64,000 nucleotides of DNA from positions 4,030,001 through 4,094,000 of the forward strand of contig JAHRBC010000005.1 of assembly GCA_022702545.1 (NCBI GenBank). Reading direction: 5' to 3'. This stretch comes from Phycomyces nitens. Taxonomy: Eukaryota > Mucoromycota > Mucoromycetes > Mucorales > Phycomycetaceae. The notes below the pieces were generated by a model, which saw nothing but the letters and a program-made list of their open reading frames with translations, did no database searches and was not told the DNA's origin. The position numbers were made by a program, and so were the translations under genes. Shown here piece after piece: positions 1 to 11,891 of this stretch (positions within the stretch are counted from its first letter, which is position 1; each line of letters opens with the position of its first letter).

Positions 1-1870
1 TCTATTGGTCCAAATTCAGCCACAAGCCCAACAAGGCGCTGTGGGACAAAAGGGTGGAGTGATAAGTAACCAAGCATTATTACCAGACCTGAGTGAATTG
101 ACAGTGGCAGGTTGGGCTACACACATTGGCTGGCCAGTGGTGACAAAAAGTGATGGAACCCAATCTATCCAAACCAATTTTCATATTCTGGAGGATTTAA
201 AAGATGCCATGAGACAAGCAGTTCGGATGAATGACGCCTATTACAGTCCATCTCCTCTATCATACATTATTCGTGAAGAATCGCCAACTAGCCAGACCCG
301 GAGGAGAGTAAACAACCTCTTGTCCTTTTCTTTATTCGAACGTCTGGGTCGTCTAGATCGTCCAGAAGACCAATACAATGTCGACAACAAGTCCATAAAG
401 CCAAACGAAATCATGCCAAAGAATCTCGCAGAAAAGCTTGTCCATCAAAACCACCAATGCGGATTTCCTATCCTTGTCAGTCCTGTTCGCTTTGAAGCAT
501 ATCACAGTCAAGGACGTATAAGCCCCCTAGTAATATCCTCTGTTCTTTCTCATGCGGTTCCTCATATCTACAACTATCATCCTAATGTCTTGTGGCTACA
601 TAACTCTGAGCAACTCGGAGAGATCTTTTACAAGTATTCTCGGGAAGCACTGCAATACGACGAAGCCACACTGACCAACATACACCAGAGAACACTGCTA
701 ATAACCTACGATCTAGATATAGGACGGGTCGAAAGAGCCTATCTACATCTAGGTATCGCTGCCCGGATGTGTTTTTCACTTGACCTCCATACTCTCAAGG
801 GATACATAAAATGCAAATCTCCCTTTGAGAGAGAACAGGCAAAACGGATATTCTGGACTGTCTGGTTTCTTGATTCTATGGTGCCTCAACTTTACAAGAA
901 GCCCTCCTCTATAGACCCATCTACTATCACAGTCGAACCTCCAACCGTGCTTCCGGACTTTAGTTTCACAGAAGCAGAGCAAGCTCGTTTTGTCATAAGC
1001 ATTATTGGAATCCGACGACTTTCATCCGAGCTAACCATATCTCAAAATAAAGCAGAGATAATCGAGGATGCTGAAATCGATACTTTAAAGGCTGACGAAG
1101 AGCGTCTCCGAGAGTTTTATCGTACACTCGACCCTCAGAATCGCTATGCTTATGCTAACCAAATGACCGGATTAAAGACGACTCAATGGAGCCGACGAAC
1201 GTTTTACTGCGTATTGTTGGACTTTTGTCAATGCTGGATCACCCTCTACCGACCATACCTACCCGTAGACTCTGATGAATTGACTGAAATTAATCGCGAG
1301 GCAATACTACGAACCTCACAGGCTGCGGTTGCCACAGCAATCCTATTCGATCGATGGTTCTCTGCATCAATAGAGTCTTTAGATGGATTTGATTGCTTCT
1401 TTAGACCTTATTTGTATCATTATATGAGTGCAATACAGACACTCAAAGTAAGTGATTTGGGTCAATGTTATGCAGGGGAGTAATAACATAGGGAAATGTT
1501 ATCGATTGGGTAGTTGAATATATCACATCCCGAGTGGAAATCCTATGGGCTAGTCCAGCAGAGTCGGTACTTTCTTGTGAGGATGCTGAAGATGTATCAA
1601 AGGACACCTACCCGCAAAGCCTTTAATGAAAGCCAAGTGGAGAATGAGATACTTAAGTTTATGAGCGAACACAACATCACCTTTGACCAGGTCTGCCCAC
1701 CACAAGATCCATTAGCCGACAACTGTTATGCAGACGGAGGTTGGGGGATCTTCTTCTTGGGTCCAATTGTGGACGAGTACAGGAATATGGCTTTTGATCA
1801 AGATGAAATGACGCGTTACTCTCGAGCGAACACGAACTCAGAGAAAGGGCTCGATTTCTGCTACTTTTAA
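1..1870 (+). CDS. Fungal-specific transcription factor, C-terminal part (truncated by window edge)
   Basis: Probable nuclear DNA-binding regulator of the Zn2Cys6 class. The frame is open from the first bases, so the start and the expected zinc cluster lie left of the window. Exon 1 ends at 1447; an intron of 66 bases (GTAAGT at 1448, TAATAAC branch-like motif at 1481-1487, TAG ending 1513) is removed at a codon boundary; exon 2 runs 1514-1870 and ends in TAA. About 600 residues are visible. The middle part, roughly residues 150-320, resembles the fungal_trans middle homology region, with motifs such as LHLGIAARMCFSLDLH and AKRIFWTVWFLD. That family usually binds promoters of metabolic genes; the target here cannot be inferred. 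The reading frame has no breaks. Confidence 0.85.
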
Positions 1871-2639
1871 AAAAAAGAGCTTGGTTGAGTGCTATGCCTA
1901 TGAGACACAAACGACTTTCTTTTATTTTTATATATTTTTTTACAGTTAATAATGTTGTTATTGTATGCCTTGTGAGTATTAGAGAGTCTAAATACCAAAA
2001 CACCTATATGTACATATGGAAATACAGACTCTTTACCCAATATCTTTAACAGAGTTTGTAGATGATGGTTGAATATCGGGACTTTAAGGCGCATAAGAAA
2101 ATAAGCGATGAAAAGTCAGCTCTACTGACAAAGCCTGTCTTGAGGGTTGGCGTAATGTACAAGTTGGCCCCCAAAGATCACAGTGATCTAGAACTAATAC
2201 AACTCTACCTTGTAGAAATCAAGCACGTTTGCCAAATACATGAATAGAATGAGCATCAGTCACTATGATGTAGATCACCATGAGCTGTACTCCAATCCAA
2301 TATCACTTTACATGAAAGTCGAAACCGCTAAATCATATCGATACTACGCAAACACGCTGCTATATTTCTAAGCAGTACAAAAAAGGCCCAATCAGTTGTC
2401 TATAGTTGATTTTATCTCTTTTTTGTTGGCTGGCGCTGTGGCCAATGGTTTACTCGAGGCAATCACCATATTTGCATTGACATAAAAGAACAGCTTCAAT
2501 GATAATAGCGCTCCAATAAGCTAGATGCCAGAATATGCACAATTCTATAAAGCAAACAACCCAAAGGATCCCATAATATCTTTTGCTCTCATAAACTTGT
2601 CCCTCTCTGGACCAACCGTTATTCTCTTAAACACTCGAA
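1871..2639. other. Intergenic, no gene seen
   Basis: Short AT-rich spacer between the regulator and the thaumatin-like gene. The only ORF (2062-2247) is short, has no recognisable motif and lacks supporting splice signals. It probably holds the 3' untranslated region of the regulator and the promoter of the next gene. Confidence 0.6.
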
Positions 2640-3335
2640 ATGCGTTTTCTCAGCCTCAAGCTCGTCCTCCTGGGGATTGTAACTGTCGTAAATGCCGGAG
2701 ATAAACACGTTACGGTCGTAAATAACTGCGACAGTGTGGTGACTGTTGGGGTTCTAACCAACGGCAGGACTGCAAGCTCTCCGGATATGACCTTTGACTT
2801 GACTCCCAAAGCCGAACGACTTGTCACCAAACAAGACACCTGGGGAGGGCGTATCTGGGGACGCCAACAATGTTCAGGGTCCAAGCAGAATTCAAAAGGT
2901 TGTGGCACTCCAGGAGCATCTAATCCAGCGACCCTCGCAGAGTTCTTTTTCAAAGGTGCTTTTGACAAGGATTTTTACGACATTAGCTTTGTTGATGGAT
3001 ATAATCTACCAATGAGCATTCAGCCTCAGAATCCGGAATCTTCCAAAGGCTACAACTGTGGATCCCCGACCTGTGCTGATGTACCAACATGTCCAGACGA
3101 GTATGCAGTCAAAGGTCCATCTGGCCAATTGATATCATGTCTAAGCTCATGCTCCAAGACAAACTCCCCCGAGACTTGCTGTACTGGAGATAGCGATCAC
3201 CCAGACCTTTGCAAACCCGACGCCAGATCCGATGAAGTCAAGAAGGCCTGTCCAGATGCCTATAGCTTTGCTTATGATGATCAGAAATCGACTTTTGAAT
3301 GCACTGTCCAGAGCTACACTGTAGCCTTTTGCTAG
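2640..3335 (+). CDS. Thaumatin-like secreted protein
   Basis: Intronless 231-residue protein, probably secreted. Residues 1-19 form a signal peptide (hydrophobic LKLVLLGIVTVV, likely cut after VNA). The mature part has the thaumatin-like layout: the N-terminal VTVVNNC strand, the GGRIWGRQQC segment near residue 80, then GCGTPG, LAEFFF, and the acidic cleft segment FYDISFVDGYNLPM near residues 115-130, followed by a Cys-rich domain with an adjacent CC pair and a C-terminal Cys. I count 14 cysteines, where classic members have 16. Thaumatin-like proteins act on or bind beta-glucans and are often antifungal or wall-associated; a role in the fungus's own wall is an inference, helped by the neighbouring GH16 gene. 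The first in-frame ATG directly precedes the signal peptide. Confidence 0.9.
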   Translation: MRFLSLKLVLLGIVTVVNAGDKHVTVVNNCDSVVTVGVLTNGRTASSPDMTFDLTPKAERLVTKQDTWGGRIWGRQQCSGSKQNSKGCGTPGASNPATLAEFFFKGAFDKDFYDISFVDGYNLPMSIQPQNPESSKGYNCGSPTCADVPTCPDEYAVKGPSGQLISCLSSCSKTNSPETCCTGDSDHPDLCKPDARSDEVKKACPDAYSFAYDDQKSTFECTVQSYTVAFC

Positions 3336-3726
3336 ACATATAAATTACAGTAATATTAAATACAGAACATCTAATCCTAAACTCTATTAAAAGCCGTTTG
3401 ATATCAAACTTTCTCTGTGCATAACCCGCCAAACCCATGTATTAAAGCCAAGAAATCTGATTGTGTTTTTAAATGCAGTGGCATGAAAATATGTATTCAG
3501 AATCCTACGTATAATTGAAATGCAAAATAATGTTTTATTGTTTAAATAGAATAATTATGACTTTAAAAGAGTGCCCCAGAAAGATGTGTCGAGACCATAA
3601 TGAATGCTAGACTGGCCAGACTAAGCTCAAGGCAGATAACGTTGTTTGGTGAACTTGCATGTCCTCCGAGCGACACAAAATTGGCTGGCAGCATGTATCC
3701 TGGGACGAGCTTTTGACTCATAATAT
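3336..3726. other. Intergenic between convergent genes
   Basis: The thaumatin-like gene (plus) and the GH16 gene (minus) converge here. The stretch is AT-rich and presumably holds both 3' untranslated regions. No further ORF is convincing. Confidence 0.6.
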
Positions 3727-4763
3727 CTATTTATCCACATAATATTCTTCTAAGTAATTGTAAATTTAAGAGAAATGAGAGATATCAGATATATTACCTC
3801 GAACACTGCAGGCGGTTTTTGTATTCTTGCATGAAGGAACATCCTTTGAATCGGATGTGTTGAAGAATATGGTCATATTTGCCACCTCAAGAATCGCATC
3901 CGTAGTAGGTGGTCCCTCACTGAAGTTGGGGTTTCCATCTGACCAGTGGTTAATGATAGCTTGACCAGGAGAATCTGGTACATTGGTGGTCATGGTGTAT
4001 TGCTCAGTTCCGTCAATATAGAATATTACACTTTTTGGAGTCCAATCGAATCTGTACTCATGAAAGGCCTAATTGACAGGGTAAATAACGAGGTGTAATA
4101 TGTTTAGGTATAGTATGGTAATTACTGTAGTCGGGTTGAAATCAAGACTATCCTTGTTGTGAGTGAGGTTAGAGGCAGTCCCGTCTTCTTCGTATATTTG
4201 AGGCTGAACCGCAAAAAATGTACTCCATGGATTTTGGATGTGACTAAGAGATTCGATATCGATTTCGCATGTATCGTTACGGTAAAAGAAGAAGGCGGCA
4301 ACTGTACCGGGAATGTCTGTGGTCTTTAAGCTTGCACGGAAACTTCCATACAAGAAATCCTCTCTATAGGTTAATTTAATATTAGTACAATTTTTCTTGA
4401 CAGTCCTAATCTTTACCTCTTTGTCGCAAAAGATCCCGATGTAGTTGAACCACCCTCAGTAGTAACTGTTAACTTGACAACGCCATCCACAAGTTCTACA
4501 TTCTTTGGGTCGAATTTACGGGTAAAAGATTCGTTGTCCTGGGGAGGGACAGTATAGTCCATTACGACGTAGTTGTTGTCGTCTTGAATAGGAACTTTGT
4601 ATTTTCCGAAATCTGCGTACCATACATTGCCCCATACAAGTGCGTTTTCATCTTGGAATCCACAATCACATACTACGGCGTCCGTCGAGTTTGATGTTTC
4701 ACCGAGAACAACAATCAAAAGAGTACAAAGCACAAGGGATTGTACTATTCTGGAGATTATCAT
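3727..4763 (-). CDS. Glycoside hydrolase family 16 protein (beta-glucan or glucan-chitin acting)
   Basis: Secreted enzyme of the GH16 fold, predicted 292 residues from four exons: 4417-4763, 4126-4363, 3798-4068 and 3727-3749. All three introns start GTAA and end TAG, and the codon phases match (2, 0, 1). Residues 1-21 are a signal peptide. The diagnostic motif is EIDIES near residue 145, holding the two catalytic glutamates and the helper aspartate of GH16. It follows the REDFLYGSFRA strand completed across intron 1, and the NPTT/AFHEYRFDW junction across intron 2 also fits the family. The C-terminus has a Cys pair (SCKNTKTAC). Members cut or transfer beta-1,3-glucan, mixed glucans or chitin-glucan links in the wall; which applies is unknown. 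The final 7-residue exon is the least certain part. Confidence 0.88.
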
Positions 4764-7700
4764 TGTTTTTAGAGTAGTATTGAGTCAATTGGATTGAGAA
4801 AGAGAGAGGATTAAAAAAAAAGGCGCGGAAGAGGGTAGTTAGTCAACAAACAACACTTTTATATCCTTATATATATACTAATCCCTTGTATTAACTATGA
4901 TGACACCATGTTTCTCTGTCAAACTCATGCCAAGGGTTTTGGATATTTATTTATATTCAGAATATATCCCAGCTTGTTCACGATGACTATATAAAAATAA
5001 CGACATCTTTGAGTTTAAGACTATATATTCTATTGAAAAGTATATTTCCGGAATAATAAAAGCAATCAAAGTAAATGAATCCTACGAAAAAGCTATGGCC
5101 TGCAGATCAGCATATACAAGCCATTGGTTGACTTGATTCTAAAACATTTGTACAGCATATTCCGTAATTATCTCGACCCTTGTCATCATCACGGTGACAA
5201 GCGTCTCACCCAAGATGGAATATACCATAATAATCATTGGTGAAATACAGGTTGTGGTTAGCTGCTCCACAACCATATTTCGCATTAAAGTCTTTGCAAG
5301 GTTAGATAATATAAAACAAATAGATAATCGCCGTACACATCACTAGTAAATATTATAAGAGAGTCTCTGTACATACACACATGTAAATAGTCATGACTAG
5401 TCGAATATATATATATATCTGGTGCTTATTCTTATAATCAATGATGGGCTTCTACCCTTTCTTTAATCATCGTTCTAGTGATTCCCGATTACTTGATTTC
5501 TAAACGGTAGCTCATATTAAGCCTCAGAGTCTTTATCTGGGTTCATTAAAGGACTCGTGACATGAAAGTGTATGTAGAAACGAAATATTGAGCACATCTT
5601 GAAATCATCACCACAAAGACATCTTTAAATCAGCGATTAACTGTAGGTGTATCTTGTCAATAATATTATATCAAGTATTCTACTAGAGAGAAAAGCCACT
5701 AGTGCTTAATACAATTAGCAAATATGCATGTCTAGTTTTTAATGTATTACTCTCCAAAAGCAATTTTCAAGTTATAGGATCAATGTAATATACGGATATT
5801 CCCTATAATCTTCTTTTTTTTTTAAAAAAAAATTGACTAGTCAATGCTGATAAAATCAGATAAATTTTGTCATAGTATACAGTAGCTTTAAATGCAACTG
5901 AAGCGACTATCAAATGCCATGCCCAGAATATTCAGAACAGGAGCTTGGATAGAAGCATTAGTAACAAATATAAATATTACGTTATAATATATTGTTACTA
6001 ATAAACTTGTAAACATTATGAACTAAGGAGTACTGATAAGACCATTGATAGACTCTGAGGATTTTTAAAATAACAACCGCTTATTGTTATTATCTTGAGA
6101 GAATGTCTACCATAACTTTATATAGAATAAGGTACCTTTGCGTTGATTCTATTATATAAAATCAACGCATAATTAACTCTGATTTCCAACCATAAAGTAA
6201 AATTACAGCCATACTTTTGGGGTCAAAGGATTTTTATTCTCTTTAATAATACCAGTACCTTTTAGAGGATGGCTGTATTAAACTGTATATAGCATAGTAT
6301 ATAAATAGAGGATTTAAAATTTAAAAAGAGAATTAATATATATTATGCCTTTGTTATTGTCCTCACTGTGTGATTTATTTTAATATCTACGGTTTACGAC
6401 AGAGAGTGGCCAATTTCATTTGTGACAGGGGAGAAATGAACTTGTGAATGCACAGGCCTTTTGATTTCTGATATTGCTAATACTATTGTGGTACAAATCT
6501 GCACAAGAATCAGACCGTCTTTTATTTTATTTTTATTTTTTTAAAAAGATCAACCTAGGATTTATTTTCTACGAAGTATGTGCACCAGAATTGATACAAG
6601 GGGGTTTTAAAGTAGAGAATGTTTTAGAGGCGAAATAGTTCATGCATTTTGAATAAGAGTATAGATTAGTATATGTTATTAATTGTTGTAAGCTCAAGGG
6701 AAAATATACTACTTCCTAAGCTTAGTTTTCACGATCGGTCCAGTAAGATTATCATAATGGGGTACGTAATCCAAGACATGCACAATTGCAGACCTCTAAA
6801 TATTAATATTTTATTTTATACTAAACCAATAACCGCTGTTTAACCTCTACATTGATGAACTGTAATTGTAAAGTGTGTTGGTTGTCGAAAAAGATATACT
6901 CAATATCCAGTTCTGCCTGTGTATCGGACACTATAACGCTTTTTATTTAAGCTATAGGCACTTTATATATTCTCACTATACTTGAGGCAATATTATCATG
7001 ATTTCTAATATGGAGTATATCTATTTACGATGCACAGCAGATCTTTGGAAACACAGAATTCGGCTGATATGCATACCTATTGTCAGATTAATCGCAGTAG
7101 TTTAACTAGTGATATTTTTTTGTCAAAGGCACTAAACCTGATATCTGGCATCCTAGCTCTTGCTTGGAGATAAATTGCGAGTAGCTTAAAGAGTACTTTA
7201 GTGTTTTGGTTTTCAATTTACCTGACACTTGGCCTCATATACAATAAGATCTACCAAAAAAAAAGAACAGATGCAAAGTACATAGTTACCCAGTCTAAAA
7301 GAAAATAAATATCCCAGACACATCCCACATGATGACATGATACTAATACTTTGAAAATATCAAGCAAATTGGCCAAACTCCCAAGTGGACTTGCATATTC
7401 AATTTCCAACAATCAAATTAGTTGGATGTATAATAAGCTGTGCATACTCCACAGAAAAAAAAATAGTCTAAATATCTAGTCTAGTTTCCTGAGAAAACAA
7501 ATTATTGACTAATATGGTTTTTGGAGATTGATATCCTTCAATTGCCCAATAAAACTGTTCGCCACAAATATGACCCTAATCCTCACCTGTGAAAGTGAGA
7601 TTCCGAGAAATAGTGACAATAGATTCTGGGACCCAGCGAGAGTTTTATCTGCGATAGAGGTAATTTGGCTCATTTGCACTGATTTTTTTCTTTCAGTGGG

Positions 7701-9074
7701 CAGAGTAGTCTGTGCATGGACAATTGTTCCTTTAGTTGACATGAAATCAGAAAACTCAATTAAAATCAATACTTCTTTATATTTCCTTTAAAAGTTTTTA
7801 TGCTTTATAGAGGGGTTTTGTGGAGGATCTTTTAAAAGATTCTGGTGGGGTGGTGTCTTGTATTGAAAAACAAGACAGTTATTTCCCTCGGCATCATTGT
7901 TGCTTGGATTGGCTGGCTGAGATAACGGGAAACCAGACGTGAGAAATTCGGGTAGGCGGAATGAAGGCAAAGAGGGAGATTGGTGGTTTGGTAATGTGAG
8001 CGGGAGGAGATATAGTAGGAGAGGGAAGATGGGAATCAATATGAGTGGCGGTTGGACCAAATAAAACGACATATTTAAGAAACAAGATGGTTTAGTGATA
8101 TTAGACTGATGAGAACAATTGGCTTAAAGGTGACCAATATCACGACAGTGATAGAAAGTGCCGGTTTCTGTGAATCGGAAGGGAAACGGGGGAATCTTAT
8201 ATCCCATCTCTTTACAATATTTGTAATGTGTCCATACGGACCCAAGTCCTAAAAATCAAGGGGATTTTCTTTATAAGCTATCAGGTTTCATAGCGGCTTA
8301 CAGCATTGTAAATATTGAGTGGGTACGCTCAACTAGAACTGATTTTGATCCACCAAAGAAACAATAGGTATCGTATATTACGATAACTCAGACTATTGCG
8401 AACCGAGAGAGACAATGGTAAAGGAGATTGAGAAGGTCAACAGAAAGGGCAAGATACAGACAAGTAAGAGACAATCTTAAAATAAGATGACCAAGTGGAA
8501 TTGCAGGGGGTGACAAAATATATCATTTCAGTGGCCTGAGTAGGGTGTATAAAGTAGTTTTCACAGGTACCGGCATCTTTGGGGTGAGGGACAGAGTGAG
8601 AGTGGAGCATTATTCTAAGAGCACCAAATGAAAAGAATGAGAACCGGAGGGTCATTGAGAAGAGAGTGTGGGGATAATATACATTATACGGTGAAGCGAA
8701 GAAAACAAGGTGAGTAGAGGTACCTACTTGCCAGATGATAGTGTTGCTTTCTGAGTTTTATCTCAAAGATTATCTGTGGGCGTTTGCCAAAAAGGGCAAG
8801 AATGTATTGTGAGACAATAGCAGCATACGATAGTAGAGGGTTTTAGAGGGTTCACTGGTGGTTTTGGTCGGTTACCACGAAGAACCATGTCTTCATATTT
8901 TCGATTGTGGTCAGTCTACAGTCACGCCGCCAAACATTTTACCCTCTGATACCGAAAATTTCAAGCGAAAATTAATAATATTTTCAATACTCTACTGCTC
9001 GTCCATTATGAAAGATAGACCTTTTATATTCCAAGTACAAGAGGATATATGTATATATTATTAGAATATTCAAA
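4764..9074. other. Long AT-rich stretch without a supportable gene
   Basis: About 4.3 kb with no ORF that I can assign. It contains microsatellite-like TA runs near 5406-5420 and a T-run followed by an A-run near 5813-5831. Minus-strand ORFs of 60-95 codons at 7788-8085 (proline-rich) and 8437-8655 could be exons of an unknown gene or old coding debris, but no family motif or consistent splice pattern links them. Confidence 0.5.
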
Positions 9075-10000
9075 AAAAAAAAGGCTTAATTGCGAGTATG
9101 TTCACCTTTGGAATCAATTACTACCTGGGATTGGTTTCGCATACTGCCTGCCAAACATGAAACAAGTTCAATGCCAATTCTCTTCCACTCTTTTTGCATT
9201 GCAACTTTTAAATCATCAACATTGTTGATGTTGGCCCTCTCTTCGCGCATCCTAGTCTCGAGAGCCCAACGAACATGGTTGATGGGGTTGAGGTCAGGAC
9301 TTTGTGCCGGCTAGTACTCAAAACCTCGGATTTCATGGCCCTCTTTCTACCACTTTGCATAGGAGCCAGTGTGGAAGCTAGCACCGTCTTCTTGGAATAT
9401 AAAGGCCCTGTTTTGTTCCTCTGAAAGATTTTGGAACTATGGGAGGAAGTTCAGGGTCAAAGTGTTTACATATTGGTCTTGATTTGCATTACTATCAAGG
9501 AAGACCAAAGGCTTAAAACCGCCAGCCCAGAAACAGCCCCAGACCATCATACTACCCTTTCCCCACTTGGTTCTAGGAACTATATGTTCAATGTTGTACC
9601 GTTCACCAACTCTTCTGATAACTCTGGCTCCTCCGTCATTGCCTTCAACTGTAAATCTCGACTCATCGGACCAAACTACACCTCTCATTACTCATCAGAC
9701 CAATTGATATGCTCATTAGCCCATTCCAGTCTTCTTTGCCTGTGTCTTTCGGTTAATGCTGGGTTGTGAGCTGGAATATATGAACCAAAGCCCAAACGCT
9801 GAAGACAGCTGATTACAGTGTCTCCACAGACGAACATTTCCATACGGTTCAAGGCCACTCTCAGCTTGTCGTATGAGGCAAATGGGTCTTTCTGTACCAC
9901 TTGCACAAGGTGTCTTTCGGTCCTCTTATCAATCTTTCTTGGTATTCAAGCCCATTTTCTTGGCTCAGGTGACCCAGTTTCCTTCACTCGCTTAATGATA

Positions 10001-11341
10001 CAGGGTCCAGTAAAAAACTGTGGTGGTTTTAATGTCCGATAAAAAAGAAGATAAAAGTCTTGTATCTTTAATCGTGTAGTAAAGAATGTAAAGACTACAT
10101 ATAGCCATGAGATTCATAGAGACTAATCTTCAATGTATGAAGTTTACAATAGTAAAAAAATGCGTTATGTTTAATATGGAATATGCATAAATTTATTTGC
10201 TTTCAAAGCAGCTAATCTGATATCCATGTGGAGACAGTATCGTTCACAAACATCTACTGTCACCATTCTCCAGCTTTCTTGTAAAGCCTCCTTCAACTCG
10301 TCCAGAGTGGTAGGCTTGTGAGGCCTCATCCTCAAAAGGTCATCCAAAAGACTCCAGATGTTTTCGATTGGGCTGAGGTCAGGACTGTTTGGTGGCCACT
10401 CCAAGACCTTCAGCCCAAGATCTTCTTTACACCTTTCTGACATGGCTGCTTTATGGGAGGTGGCATTGTCTTCTTGGTAAATGTAGCCACCACCCTCAAC
10501 ATGGGGAAGACTCTCATAGAAAGGCAAAAAGAGTCTTGCAAAACCTTCACATACTTTTTGGCATTCATATTGCCATCCAAGACAACAAGTGGTCCAACCT
10601 CTCCTGCCCAGATACACCCCCAGATCATGATTGAACCTCCATTTCCTTGCACTTTTGGAGTAAGGCAGTCAGGGTGGTACTTCTCATTAGGCTCACGCCA
10701 AACATGGGTACGGCCATTCTTCTTGAAGAGAGAGAACTTAGACTCATCACTCCAGATCACCTTTTCCCATTGCTGATCCCAGTTTTTTACAGCATTGTAA
10801 AAAGTGCGGCGCTTTGCAATGTGCTCCTTAGTCAGGAGAGGCTTCGCGAGAGCTACACATGAATGAATATTCATTCTGTGTAAAGTCGTGCTAATAGTCT
10901 TTGCACAAACAGATTTTCCCGTCTCTTCCTTTATGGTGCAAGCCATGTCACCCAAAGTCTGATGACGATCTCTCTTCAAGTTGAACATGAGATGTCTTTC
11001 TTCTCTGGGAGTAAGTCGCTTTGGTCTTCCTGAACGGCTCTTGTCAGCAACAGACCCAGTTTCGTTGTATTTTTTAATAATACGAGAGATTGTAGTAGGT
11101 GGGACGTTTTCGTGTCTCGCAATGTCGGCAACTTTCATTCCGGCCATGTTAAGCCCAATTAAGATTCCTTTTCTCAAATCTGAAAGCTTTTGCAAGGTCC
11201 TGTGGGGTTGAGTGTTTTGTACTTTAGGCATGATGATAAAGTTATTAATGGAATTTAAGAGATTAAGAAAAGCAAAGTGTAAAGGTGTCTAAAGAGATGA
11301 AAATCTGAGATTCAAAGTGCAGAATTTGTTACCCGACCCTG
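10001..11341 (-). mobile_element. Tc1-B copy 1 (1341 bp), inserted in Tc1-A
   Basis: Complete Tc1/mariner-type element. Ends read CAGGGTCCAGTAAAAAACTG on the left and, reverse complemented, CAGGGTCGGGTAACAAATTC on the right, so the inverted repeats are short and imperfect. TA duplications flank it (9999-10000 and 11342-11343). A second copy of exactly the same length lies at 52107-53447 in the opposite orientation; the differences I found are single transitions. Confidence 0.95.
10171..11231 (-). pseudogene. Tc1-B transposase, copy 1, with a frame change
   Basis: DD34E transposase that cuts and pastes its own element at TA sites. ATG at 11229-11231 opens a 273-codon frame carrying the helix-turn-helix (VADIARHENVPPTTISRI), a GRPKR basic patch and the first Asp (VIWSDESKF). 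The remaining domain is in the -1 frame, down to TAA at 10171: YIYQEDNATSHKA with the second Asp and NSPDLSPIENIW with the Glu. The switch falls at a run of five T near 10551, just after KYVKVLQDS. The same five-T run is in copy 2, so this is either an old shared deletion or a slippage site. Catalytic residues are all present. Confidence 0.9.
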
Positions 11342-11660
11342 TACTTTTGACAGTAGCCAAACTTATTCCAACAACACTCGCAATCTTGGTAACACCAAAA
11401 TTAGCAAAATGCTTGTAATAATCAGCTTTCATATAAGGACCACGGGTGAATTCTGATGAGGATGTTATTTTCATGATGGGGTTGATTAATAGAATGGGAA
11501 GAAAATAATATTTTTATTTTTTAAAAAAAGGTTGATTTTTTGTTATTTTTTGCTGGGATTGAAACGTTTTGCACTGTGAGTGTATATCTGCCAAATATAA
11601 GCAACCATTGGACGGAGATGAATTTTCATTATTTTTCTCTTCTTTTCTTTATAAACATAT

Positions 11661-11684
11661 AGGGAGATTCTTGATACACTCCCT
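11661..11684 (+). repeat. MULE left terminal inverted repeat
   Basis: 24 bases that match the reverse complement of 15959-15982 exactly. Reads AGGGAGATTCTTGATACACT then CCCT. Confidence 0.9.
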
Positions 11685-11891
11685 TATTACACTCTGCCCG
11701 TCAAAAAACCAAAAAAGTCTGACGTAGGCTTTTTGTGAGGATTGTAATTATTTCTTCATACACTCCCTCAATACACTCCCTCCTACACTCCCACCAAAAG
11801 AAAATTAAAAAAGTGTGACGTAGACTCTTTTGTAAAGAGTGAATTTCAGTGTTCATATTTTCAAACCTTCTTTGAACTTTACCTTGTCAAA

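Larger units (their letters stand above)
9075..11480 (-). mobile_element. Tc1-A: decayed Tc1/mariner element, split by Tc1-B
   Basis: Relic of a Tc1-type DNA transposon on the minus strand. The N-terminal helix-turn-helix part is at 11344-11480 (KIASVVGISLATVKS). The rest lies left of the insert, at 9075-9998, with VVWSDESRF (first catalytic Asp), SMMVWGCFWAGG and SPDLNPINHV near the C-terminus; the position equal to the catalytic Glu of SP(D/N)LNPIE is Asn. Several stops and frame changes break the ORF. Removing Tc1-B and one TA rejoins the two halves in frame as VKS/IIKRVKETG. I could not see terminal inverted repeats for this outer element, so its limits are approximate. Confidence 0.8.

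Noticed and set aside
7788..8655. Possible minus-strand host gene with Pro-rich and Cys-containing ORFs
   Set aside because: No family motif, no matching splice signals between the pieces, and ordinary composition; left as unassigned.
9437..11211. Plus-strand ORFs of 70-112 codons over the Tc1 elements
   Set aside because: They are antisense shadows of the transposase frames and carry no motif.
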